In this document: positions 1-5,232 of the stretch, piece by piece
How the letters are laid out: each line of letters begins with the position of its first letter
Numbering within the stretch: the stretch's first letter is position 1
NCBI GenBank assembly: GCA_903888395.1
Contig: CAISTO010000190.1
Coordinates: 1-5,562 of the forward strand
Origin: an uncultured Bacteroidota bacterium
Lineage (GTDB): Bacteria > Bacteroidota > Bacteroidia > UKL13-3
Reading direction: 5' to 3'
DNA: 5,562 bases
Translations under genes and position numbers: made by a program
The notes under the pieces: generated by a model
Database searches by the model: none
Told to the model about the DNA's origin: nothing
What the model saw: only the letters and a program-made list of their open reading frames with translations

Positions 1-59
1 ATTTTAAAAAAACTTACTGTAATGGTAGATGCTAAAATACTTAAGAGTAAAAAAATCAT
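1..59 (-). CDS. N-terminal fragment of a hydrophobic membrane protein, possibly DMT/EamA-type transporter (runs off window)
   Basis: An open frame begins with ATG at 59 and runs off the left edge without a stop. The 19 visible residues read MIFLLLSILASTITVSFFK. This is a strongly hydrophobic start ending in Lys, typical of a first transmembrane helix or signal peptide. It starts 19 bases after the ribD stop on the same strand, so it would be the next gene of that operon. The sequence resembles the N-terminus I recall for small DMT/EamA-family transporters of Bacteroidota (pattern MIxLLLSIxxSTxxxxxFK), but this rests on memory of a short stretch. A lipid-modified or secreted protein is the alternative. 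That a gene starts here is likely; its family is uncertain. Confidence 0.5.
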   Translation of the reverse strand, partial: MIFLLLSILASTITVSFFK

Positions 60-78
60 TGATTGTTTTTTGTTAATT

Positions 79-1131
79 TTAATTGGCTAAAAGTACATTC
101 ATCATTACACCATCAATGTCTTCTTGTTGAATTTTATTGCCATATATAAGTGGTGCTTTTATTCCATCATTAATAGTTTTTGGTGAAGTAAAAATGATTG
201 CTTCATCCCATATTTTATTGGCAATAATAGCATTTAATAATTGTGTTCCACCTTCTATAACTACGCTTTGAATTTTAAGTTTATATAATTCATTCAGCAT
301 TTCGTTTAACCAATCTTTTTCAAAATCTAATTGAATATATGTGAGGTTATGTTCTGACTCTTTTTGATCAGAGGTAAATACGATGGTGGGTTCACTTTTG
401 TCAAATAATTTCAAATCATGCGGCAAACGCAAATTTCTGTCAAGTACTATTCTTGTTGGGTTTCTGCCTGTCCATTCTCTTGCATTTAATGCTGGATTAT
501 CAAACAAAGCGGTGTTTGTGCCAACCATAATTGCATCTTCTTGTGTTCTCCATCTGTGTATCAATCGTTGTACAATTCTATCGGTAATATGGCGTTGAAT
601 TTCAAATTCAGCTGCACTTATTTTAGTAGCATCAGGAGCAATATAACCGTTAAAAGTTTGCGCCCATTTTAAAATAATGTATGGCTTTTGTTGCGTTATA
701 TATTTAATAAAACGCCTGTTTAAAAATTGGCAATCATCTTCTAAAATTCCCACTTCCACTTCTACTCCTGCAGCTTTTAGTTTTTGAATTCCTTGTCCTG
801 CAACTTTTTTAAATGGGTCAATCATTCCTATCACCACTTTTTTTATTTTATTTTCAATAATATAATCGGCACAGGGTGGAGTTTTTCCAAAATGATGACA
901 AGGTTCTAAATTAACATAAAGGGTTGCTGTTGGTAATAAATGCTTTTGTTTTACTGAATTTATAGCATTTACCTCCGCATGTAATTCGCCATATTTCATG
1001 TGCCAACCTTCACCAATAATGGTGTTGTTATGAACTATTACACAACCCACCAAAGGGTTTGGCGATACTGTTCCAGCGCCATTTTGCGCAAGCTCAATAC
1101 AGCGCTGCATATATATATGGTGTGTTTTCAA
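79..1131 (-). CDS. ribD: Bifunctional riboflavin biosynthesis protein RibD (deaminase/reductase)
   Basis: RibD carries out two successive cytosolic steps of riboflavin synthesis: deamination of the diaminopyrimidine formed from GTP by GTP cyclohydrolase II, then NADPH-dependent reduction of the ribosyl side chain. The 350-residue length is normal for the two-domain enzyme. The N-terminal zinc deaminase domain (about 1-145) shows SPNPLVG at 23-29, the zinc ligand and catalytic Glu in H51-A-E53, and zinc cysteines C78 and C87 in PCHHFGKTPPC. The reductase domain (about 150-350) begins with KWAQTFNGYIA (155-165), followed by HRWRTQEDAIMVGTNT (192-207), DNPALNAR (211-218) and the nucleotide-site EGG at 293-295. 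All key residues appear intact. The start at 1131 gives an N-terminus that matches E. coli RibD in length; a second Met at codon 8 is possible. It lies 58 bases downstream of the alkyltransferase-like gene and is probably co-transcribed with it. No other riboflavin gene or FMN riboswitch is visible here. Confidence 0.97.
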   Translation of the reverse strand: MKTHHIYMQRCIELAQNGAGTVSPNPLVGCVIVHNNTIIGEGWHMKYGELHAEVNAINSVKQKHLLPTATLYVNLEPCHHFGKTPPCADYIIENKIKKVVIGMIDPFKKVAGQGIQKLKAAGVEVEVGILEDDCQFLNRRFIKYITQQKPYIILKWAQTFNGYIAPDATKISAAEFEIQRHITDRIVQRLIHRWRTQEDAIMVGTNTALFDNPALNAREWTGRNPTRIVLDRNLRLPHDLKLFDKSEPTIVFTSDQKESEHNLTYIQLDFEKDWLNEMLNELYKLKIQSVVIEGGTQLLNAIIANKIWDEAIIFTSPKTINDGIKAPLIYGNKIQQEDIDGVMMNVLLAN

Positions 1132-1189
1132 TTGGTTTGCAAAATAAAGAATTTTAATACGTTATTACCTTTAATTATGATTTGACTTT

Positions 1190-1525
1190 TTAAATAGCCA
1201 ATTCGATAGTTGGATCCCAATAATGTGAACTAAAATTTTGAATTTTATCATCCACTATCGTGATTCCCTCGGCTTCTAAACTTTGCTGCATAGCATTGCC
1301 ACCAAAATGAATTTTTCCCGTTAACATTCCATTTCTATTTACCACTCGGTGAGCCGCAATTTTTGGAATTAATTGGTGGCTAGCATTCATGGCATAGCCA
1401 ACGGTTCTGCTGCTTTTGGCGCTTCCCAAATATTTTGCTATTGCTCCATAACTGGTTACTTTTCCATAAGGAATTTGCCTAACTACGTCAAATACATTTT
1501 CAAAAAAAGTATATTTGTTTTCCAT
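1190..1525 (-). CDS. Alkyltransferase-like protein (MGMT/Ogt C-terminal fold) with Ala in place of the acceptor Cys
   Basis: This 111-residue protein has the DNA-binding domain of O6-alkylguanine-DNA alkyltransferases. Visible features are FFENVFDVVRQIPYGKVTSYGAIA (8-30, with Y26-G27), the arginine-finger segment SSRTVGYAM (38-46, R40), and IPKIAAHRVVNRNGMLTG (53-70). The reactive PCHR motif of true alkyltransferases is AAHR here (57-60), so the alkyl-accepting Cys is Ala58 and suicide repair is not expected. The N-terminal domain of Ada/Ogt is absent, as in ATL proteins. ATLs bind O6-alkylguanine, flip the base and direct nucleotide excision repair; they usually carry Trp at this site, and I recall an Ala form in Thermus thermophilus. 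The role as a damage sensor is inferred. I chose the ATG at 1525, 2 bases after the upstream stop, because MENKYTFFENVF fits the family start; the ATG at 1558 would add 11 residues and overlap the upstream gene. Translational coupling with that gene is likely. Confidence 0.9.
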   Translation of the reverse strand: MENKYTFFENVFDVVRQIPYGKVTSYGAIAKYLGSAKSSRTVGYAMNASHQLIPKIAAHRVVNRNGMLTGKIHFGGNAMQQSLEAEGITIVDDKIQNFSSHYWDPTIELAI

Positions 1526-1527
1526 TT

Positions 1528-2685
1528 TTAAGCCAATTTTTGAAAGGCTTTTATCCATCTATCCGGAATTTCATCAGTCAATGCTATTTCATAATCACTG
1601 TAATTGCAAGGCACCATAAACGAACCTTCTTGCTCATTTCTGTTTTTTGGATATGGTACCTCCATCCACCACCTGTCGCTCATTTTGTTTTTATAAAATG
1701 TAATGTCGTAAGTGCTTTGAATACTGGTATAATATACCATAAAATCATTGCTATCTTTATTTGGATATTCGCTTTTTCTGTTATTATAACCATCAATAAA
1801 ATACCACAACATTTGTGCTGAAAGTTGACTAGTTAAATTGTTTAAATCGTGACTTGGATTCACGTTATAAATCCCAAAACTTTTTAAATCATCGCTCATT
1901 CCAGCATAGCGTGCTAATTGGCATGCTTCTTCGCCTGTAAAACCATTTGCCGAAGGAGAATTTTGCCCATGTGCATCGGCTGCTTTTATAACCGACATGT
2001 TTATAGCCATCATATCGGCATTTCTGCAAAATGGTTCTATATCTTGAATTTTATTTCTAAAAAGACCTAACCTCAGCATATCAAAATTCATGTTTTCAAA
2101 AGCATCGTAACTTTCAGGTTCTACAAAATAACTTTGATGCCCAATATGGGCAATATTGAATAAATAATTTTTAGGGTGAGCAATAATTCTACTTAAATAT
2201 CCACTTTGCAATTCATTGTTATCATCATATTTTAAAGCCACTCGCGCGTCTGCTATGAATACATTCATGTTAAAATGTGTTTCTTCATAAGCGGCATATT
2301 GTTGGTAAATAAAATCTTCGCTAGCACCAATAATTAAACATAAAACCTTTTGTTTTAAAAGTGTTGCAATGGTTTGCTTTAAGGCAAAATAAGTGTCGCT
2401 TATGGTGTTTCCAGGTATAATATTTCCCAAATCAATTATTTGTAAATCATTTCGGTGTTTTATTAATTGATAAAATTCTAATCTAATGGCATCTGCAGCC
2501 TTTGCCGAACCAGTAAAATTTGAATGCAATCTGTCGTCACAAACGCCAATAATAGCTAATTGATAATTAGCTAAATTTTCAATTGTTTCGGCAGCAAATG
2601 TGGTAGAATAATAAATACTTCTTTGGCTACAATTGACTTTTAATTGTTCAATGATATGATTTGGTATTGGCTTTAAAAACTCCAT
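1528..2685 (-). CDS. Ureohydrolase-fold protein (arginase/formimidoylglutamase-like) lacking the metal-binding motifs
   Basis: This 385-residue protein resembles a Bacteroidota family usually labelled formimidoylglutamase or arginase. Landmarks of that family are IIGVCDDR (45-52), DAIRLEFYQL (65-74), DLGNIIPGNTISDTYFAL (85-102), LIIGASEDF (117-125), NGFTGEEACQLARYAG (247-262), QMLWYFIDGYNNR (291-303), DRWWMEVPYP (337-346) and a C-terminal PDRWIKAFQK. The ureohydrolase metal motifs are degenerate. GGDHS appears as GASED (120-124), DAHxD as DARVA (146-150, His to Arg and Asp to Ala), and SxDxDxxDP as AINMSVIKA (228-236). A di-manganese centre is therefore unlikely, and hydrolysis of arginine, agmatine or formiminoglutamate should not be assumed. 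The segment after about 290 is longer than in classical arginases. It is the first gene of the minus-strand run and has a candidate promoter just upstream. Family membership is fairly sure; the function is unknown. Confidence 0.85.
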   Translation of the reverse strand: MEFLKPIPNHIIEQLKVNCSQRSIYYSTTFAAETIENLANYQLAIIGVCDDRLHSNFTGSAKAADAIRLEFYQLIKHRNDLQIIDLGNIIPGNTISDTYFALKQTIATLLKQKVLCLIIGASEDFIYQQYAAYEETHFNMNVFIADARVALKYDDNNELQSGYLSRIIAHPKNYLFNIAHIGHQSYFVEPESYDAFENMNFDMLRLGLFRNKIQDIEPFCRNADMMAINMSVIKAADAHGQNSPSANGFTGEEACQLARYAGMSDDLKSFGIYNVNPSHDLNNLTSQLSAQMLWYFIDGYNNRKSEYPNKDSNDFMVYYTSIQSTYDITFYKNKMSDRWWMEVPYPKNRNEQEGSFMVPCNYSDYEIALTDEIPDRWIKAFQKLA

Positions 2686-2706
2686 GATTTTTATAAATTT
2701 ATTTTA

Positions 2707-2738
2707 TTTGAAAAATAGTTCTAACTATTTGCTTCAAA
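2707..2738. repeat. Imperfect inverted repeat in the divergent intergenic region
   Basis: A perfect 8-base dyad, AAATAGTT (2713-2720) and AACTATTT (2723-2730), is separated by CT. It is flanked by a second pair of arms, TTTGAA (2707-2712) and TTCAAA (2733-2738), with two extra bases (GC, 2731-2732) on the right side only. Together this makes 14 paired bases per side with one 2-base bulge. It sits between divergent genes and covers the candidate minus-strand promoter, so an operator for a dimeric regulator is possible. With no run of T directly after it and no G/C-rich stem, it is not a convincing terminator. Confidence 0.55.
2710..2738 (-). promoter_or_regulatory. Candidate Bacteroidota-type promoter for the ureohydrolase-ATL-ribD run
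   Basis: Read on the minus strand, TTTG (2738-2735) is followed after 17 bases by TATTTTTC (2717-2710). The second element matches the Bacteroidota -7 consensus TAnnTTTG except for its final base, and the spacing is at the short end of the range I recall. A transcript would begin near 2703, leaving a leader of roughly 18 bases before the ATG at 2685. The element lies inside the inverted repeat listed separately. The call rests on consensus matching in AT-rich DNA. Confidence 0.4.
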
Positions 2739-2782
2739 AATCATTAATTTGTTGGCATATAAAATAAACATATCCACAAACA

Positions 2783-3814
2783 GTGATTTTAGTAAGCGGT
2801 TCAACAGGATTTTTAGGTGCTCATATAGCTTGTAATTTGCTATTGCATAGCAAAAAAGTAAAGCTAATAAAGCGCAGTACAGCTAGTTTAGCTGAATTCG
2901 ATAAAATATTTAATTATTATTTTAAACATTATGATCCGCAAGCAAAAGAAGCTTTATTTCAAACAATTGTTTGGGTTGAAGCCGATATTTTAAATATTCC
3001 TCAGTTAGAATCAGCGTTTTTAAATGTTACTGAAGTTTATCATTGCGCTGCAATGGTTAGTTTTGTGCAAGCCGATAAATCAATAATGGAAAAAACCAAT
3101 ATTGAAGGAACAGCAAATATGGTCAACTTAGCTTTGCTTAATAAGGTTGAAAAATTCTGTTTTATTAGTTCAATTGCTTCCATTGGAAGAAGTATAAATG
3201 GAGCTACCATTGACGAAAATTGTAAATGGGAAAACAGTAAATTAAATAGCAATTATGCCATTAGTAAATACCGAGCCGAAATGGAAGTTTGGCGTGGAAA
3301 AGAAGAAGGATTAAATGTTTGTATAGTCAATCCGGGTGTTATTTTGGGTTATGGTGATTTTACCAAAGGTTCCATTGTTTTGTTTGATTCAGTTTATAAA
3401 GGTTTACCTTTTTATACCAATGGAATCAATGGATACGTAGATGTACAAGATATTAGCAAGGTTTGTTATCAATTAATGGAGCAAAATATATTTGGACAAC
3501 GGTATATTTTATGCAGCGAAAGTATCAGTATAAAAACATTGTTTTACAGCATTGCAAAGCACTTAGGTGTAAAAGCTCCCAAAACTTTAATTACTCCATT
3601 GATGGGCGAAATTGCTTGGCGTTTATTTGCCATTGTTAGGTTTTTAAAACTTTCAAAATTTAGTTTAACCAAAGAAACAGCTCATGCTTCGCAAAAGCAA
3701 TATTTTTATAATAACAGTAAAATATGTTTGGCTTTAAACTTTAATTTTAAGCCCGTTGAACAAACTATCAAAGAGGTTTGCCATCAATTTGCGTTGGATA
3801 TAGAAGAGAAATAA
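2783..3814 (+). CDS. Extended short-chain dehydrogenase/reductase (NAD-dependent epimerase/dehydratase family)
   Basis: This 343-residue protein is a Rossmann-fold, probably cytosolic, oxidoreductase or epimerase acting on a sugar nucleotide, sterol-like or other small substrate that cannot be named from sequence. The dinucleotide-binding loop is at the extreme N-terminus: GSTGFLG (6-12, G6, G9, G12). Further landmarks are EADIL (66-70), the HCAA turn (87-90), NIEGT (106-110), the SSIASIG strand with the catalytic Ser (129-135), the catalytic YAISK (Tyr158, Lys162) and NPG (183-185). The C-terminal substrate domain (about 185-343) is variable. Translation starts at a GTG. No in-frame ATG lies between it and the upstream stop at 2765, and starting later would remove the first beta strand. 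The next gene follows after 26 bases on the same strand, suggesting co-transcription. No clear promoter precedes it; TTAATTTG at 2744-2751 is a one-mismatch -7 candidate without a matching -33 box. Confidence 0.92.
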   Translation: MILVSGSTGFLGAHIACNLLLHSKKVKLIKRSTASLAEFDKIFNYYFKHYDPQAKEALFQTIVWVEADILNIPQLESAFLNVTEVYHCAAMVSFVQADKSIMEKTNIEGTANMVNLALLNKVEKFCFISSIASIGRSINGATIDENCKWENSKLNSNYAISKYRAEMEVWRGKEEGLNVCIVNPGVILGYGDFTKGSIVLFDSVYKGLPFYTNGINGYVDVQDISKVCYQLMEQNIFGQRYILCSESISIKTLFYSIAKHLGVKAPKTLITPLMGEIAWRLFAIVRFLKLSKFSLTKETAHASQKQYFYNNSKICLALNFNFKPVEQTIKEVCHQFALDIEEK

Positions 3815-3840
3815 ATACATTTTTATAAAGAATTCAAGCT

Positions 3841-4593
3841 ATGATTATTCAATTTAAGCACAAAGAAAAAAATTACGAAGCTAATTTGTCAATGCCTTTC
3901 GATTTGTCGATTCCATTGTTTAGTGGTGCTCACAATCCAAATGCATTTTACATCGATAATCCATTATTTGAGCCAGTAAAAGTTGGAACATTTGTAGGTT
4001 CAGTTTTAGAAGGTGGCGCTTGTAATTGTGAAAATTTAAAACTGAATGCGCACGGAAATGGAACACATACAGAATGCGTTGGACATATCAGTAAAGAGCG
4101 TATTACCATCAATCAAACATTAAAGAATTTTTTTGCCATTGCACAAGTTATTTCGGTGCTAACGCAACAATTAGAAAATGGCGATAATTTAGTAACTCAC
4201 CAAAGCATTGCAAAGCATTATAATCCCATGGCTGATGCAGTAATCATTCGTACTTTACCTAATAACGATTCAAAGAAAATAAATCAATATTCAGGGAATA
4301 ATCCTACTTATTTGGAGCCAGCATTAGGCGAATTTTTGGCCAATCAAAATGTCAAACATTTGTTAGTTGATTTACCCTCGGTAGATAGGGAAGAAGATGG
4401 TGGTGCTTTGGCAACTCATCATGCCTTTTGGCAATATCCAACTAATACTAGATTAGATGCTACCATTTCAGAATTAATTTTTGTAAATAATGAAATTGCA
4501 GATGGCTTTTATTTATTGAATTTGCAAATTGCTTCCTTTGAAAGTGACGCAAGTCCGAGCAAACCTGTATTGTATAAAATAAAAGAATTATAA
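3841..4593 (+). CDS. Cyclase/kynurenine-formamidase-like metal-dependent hydrolase
   Basis: This 250-residue protein belongs to the cyclase family that includes bacterial kynurenine formamidase (KynB) and isatin hydrolase. The signature metal motif HxGTHxD...H appears as HGNGTHTECVGH (H71, H76, E78, H82), with Glu in place of the usual Asp. The second half has LLVDLPSVDREEDGGALATHHAFW (174-197), whose H193/H194 corresponds to the later ligand or catalytic His, and E211 in TISELIFV matches the conserved C-terminal Glu. The length fits, and the early segment SMPFDLSIPL (17-26) matches the usual family opening (D-L-S-x-P-L). No signal peptide is visible. Family members hydrolyse amides or cyclic amides using zinc or manganese; the substrate here is unknown. 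No tryptophan-catabolism gene is adjacent, so a KynB label is not justified. It probably shares a transcript with the SDR gene 26 bases upstream. The start ATG at 3841 fits the family well. Confidence 0.88.
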   Translation: MIIQFKHKEKNYEANLSMPFDLSIPLFSGAHNPNAFYIDNPLFEPVKVGTFVGSVLEGGACNCENLKLNAHGNGTHTECVGHISKERITINQTLKNFFAIAQVISVLTQQLENGDNLVTHQSIAKHYNPMADAVIIRTLPNNDSKKINQYSGNNPTYLEPALGEFLANQNVKHLLVDLPSVDREEDGGALATHHAFWQYPTNTRLDATISELIFVNNEIADGFYLLNLQIASFESDASPSKPVLYKIKEL

Positions 4594-4673
4594 GCAAATT
4601 AGCTCCTTATCAGTTAAATAAGTTTTAAAGTTTTTCCAAGTGATAAAAAATGCGGTGAAGTAAAATATTTTTT

Positions 4674-4681
4674 TATATTTG
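4674..4681 (+). promoter_or_regulatory. -7 promoter element for tRNA-Cys
   Basis: TATATTTG is an exact match to the Bacteroidota -7 consensus TAnnTTTG, placed 18 bases before the first tRNA base. It is followed by GCACCCC, a G/C-rich stretch of the sort I recall after stable-RNA promoters in this phylum. A convincing TTTG -33 box is not seen at the expected distance; GTG at 4655-4657 is the nearest resemblance. The predicted start of transcription lies just ahead of the tRNA 5' end. Confidence 0.65.
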
Positions 4682-4699
4682 CACCCCTAATCGCATAAA

Positions 4700-4770
4700 G
4701 GTATCGTGGCCGAGCGGCTAGGCAAAGCTCTGCAAAAGCTTGTACATCAGTTCGAATCTGATCGATACCT
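4700..4770 (+). tRNA. tRNA-Cys (anticodon GCA)
   Basis: The sequence folds as a complete 71-base cloverleaf. The acceptor stem GGTATCG (4700-4706) pairs with CGATACC (4763-4769). The D arm is GCC/GGC with loop GAGCGGCTA. The anticodon stem AAGCT/AGCTT (4725-4729, 4737-4741) encloses loop CTGCAAA with anticodon GCA at 4732-4734. A 4-base variable region precedes the T arm ATCAG/CTGAT with loop TTCGAAT (4751-4757). The discriminator is T (4770), the base required for cysteinyl-tRNA synthetase recognition. The 3' CCA is not encoded and would be added enzymatically. The gene stands alone, with its own -7 box and terminator. No integrase gene or duplicated tRNA 3' end is present nearby. Confidence 0.97.
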
Positions 4771-4772
4771 CT

Positions 4773-4807
4773 AACAAAAAAAGCTCCAATTTGGAGCTTT
4801 TTTTGTT
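4773..4807. terminator. Bidirectional intrinsic terminator between tRNA-Cys and the small membrane protein gene
   Basis: A perfect 17-base inverted repeat spans AACAAAAAAAGCTCCAA (4773-4789) and its complement (4791-4807) around one central base. The G/C core GCTCC/GGAGC is flanked by A7 on the left and T7 on the right, so the hairpin is followed by a U tract on either strand. It ends the tRNA transcript 2 bases past the tRNA and can also stop the convergent gene, whose stop codon is 11 bases beyond the right arm. Confidence 0.9.
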
Positions 4808-4818
4808 GCTTAATATTT

Positions 4819-5067
4819 TTATTCCAATACACAATACAAACCATAAAAAACAATGCTTGCACCAATGGAAGTAACTCCATAAAGTATATAATTGTAAGTG
4901 TCGTTCATGCTTGGCATTATTAAATTGCTGATGCAGCCACCAAGTAAAATAATAGCTCCAAGTGCCATAAATTTAAAGCCTCTTTTAGTTCTTCTTTCCG
5001 AAATTTCTTTTTTATTGTTATCGGCTATAATTTTAGCATCTATGATTTCAACTTCAAAATTTTCCAT
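4819..5067 (-). CDS. Small two-helix membrane protein of unknown function
   Basis: This 82-residue protein has a charged, probably cytoplasmic N-terminus (1-31: acidic MENFEVEIIDAK followed by KKEISERRTKRG). Two hydrophobic segments follow, at about 32-51 (FKFMALGAIILLGGC...) and 59-80 (YILYGVTSIGASIVFYGLYCVL), joined by a short polar turn. By the positive-inside rule both termini should face the cytoplasm. I do not recognise the family; such 2TM proteins are frequent and mostly uncharacterised. Cys45 follows LLGG, but it lies inside the first helix and far from the N-terminus, so this is not a normal lipobox. I chose the ATG at 5067 because the alternative ATG at 5115 lies upstream of the candidate -7 box and its extra residues are low-complexity. 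The gene stands alone and converges with tRNA-Cys across the shared terminator. Confidence 0.7.
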   Translation of the reverse strand: MENFEVEIIDAKIIADNNKKEISERRTKRGFKFMALGAIILLGGCISNLIMPSMNDTYNYILYGVTSIGASIVFYGLYCVLE

Positions 5068-5082
5068 TTTTATATTTTTTAT

Positions 5083-5119
5083 ATAACAAACATATATAAA
5101 AAAATGAAATAACAAACAT
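5083..5119. repeat. Direct repeat of ATAACAAACAT (two copies)
   Basis: The 11-base word ATAACAAACAT occurs at 5083-5093 and again at 5109-5119, with starts 26 bases apart. On the minus strand it reads ATGTTTGTTAT. One copy supplies most of the -7 box and the other the -33 box of the candidate promoter. The near two-and-a-half-turn spacing would also suit a tandem regulator site, though a simple local duplication is equally possible. Confidence 0.6.
5087..5116 (-). promoter_or_regulatory. Bacteroidota-type promoter for the small membrane protein gene
   Basis: On the minus strand TTTG (5116-5113) is followed after 18 bases by TATGTTTG (5094-5087), an exact TAnnTTTG match. The predicted transcript starts near 5080, giving a leader of about 12 bases to the ATG at 5067. 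Both boxes lie within copies of the same 11-base repeat. This is the best-formed promoter in the window. The rest of 5117-5197 shows nothing beyond AT-rich sequence and a 12-base palindrome. Confidence 0.65.
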
Positions 5120-5197
5120 TTGTCATAAAAAACGAAAGAAATTTTTGACTAGCTATATTTCAAAGCAATCATTATATATAATAAGTAATGAAATAAT

Positions 5198-5216
5198 AAA
5201 AAAAATTGGAGCTTTT
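5198..5216 (-). terminator. Possible remnant or half of an intrinsic terminator after the LutB-like gene
   Basis: On the minus strand, 17 bases past the LutB stop, the sequence reads AAAAGCTCCAA followed directly by eight T. This equals the left arm and U tract of the strong hairpin at 4773-4807, but the right arm (TTGGAGC) is missing. No complementary GGAGC is present nearby, so no stable hairpin forms. It may be a terminator that lost one arm by deletion, or a chance resemblance. Confidence 0.3.
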
Positions 5217-5232
5217 CTGTTTTTATAAAATA

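Noticed and set aside
383..598. Plus-strand open frame opposite ribD, and similar short frames at 1000-1185, 1540-1821, 3040-3252 and 4898-5086
   Set aside because: Each lies antisense to a well-supported gene, shows no recognisable domain and is explained by the complementary coding strand.
1140..1147. A separate ribD promoter (TTATTTTG on the minus strand)
   Set aside because: It deviates from TAnnTTTG, has no TTTG box at a suitable distance, and would give an almost leaderless transcript.
4607..4646. Inverted repeat TTATCA/TGATAA after the cyclase gene as a terminator
   Set aside because: Arms are only 6 bases and A/T-rich with a loop of about 28 bases, and no U tract follows.
4614..4880. 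Minus-strand open frame of 88 codons
   Set aside because: It runs antisense through the whole tRNA-Cys gene and the terminator; part of its translation is simply the reverse complement of the tRNA.
5171..5182. 12-base palindrome ATTATATATAAT
   Set aside because: It is pure A/T in a very AT-rich spacer, where such palindromes arise often by chance; there is no loop and no conserved context.
4700..5216. tRNA-Cys as an integration site for a mobile element
   Set aside because: The only shared sequence downstream is part of the terminator (11 bases), not the tRNA 3' end; there is no integrase and no foreign-looking gene cargo.
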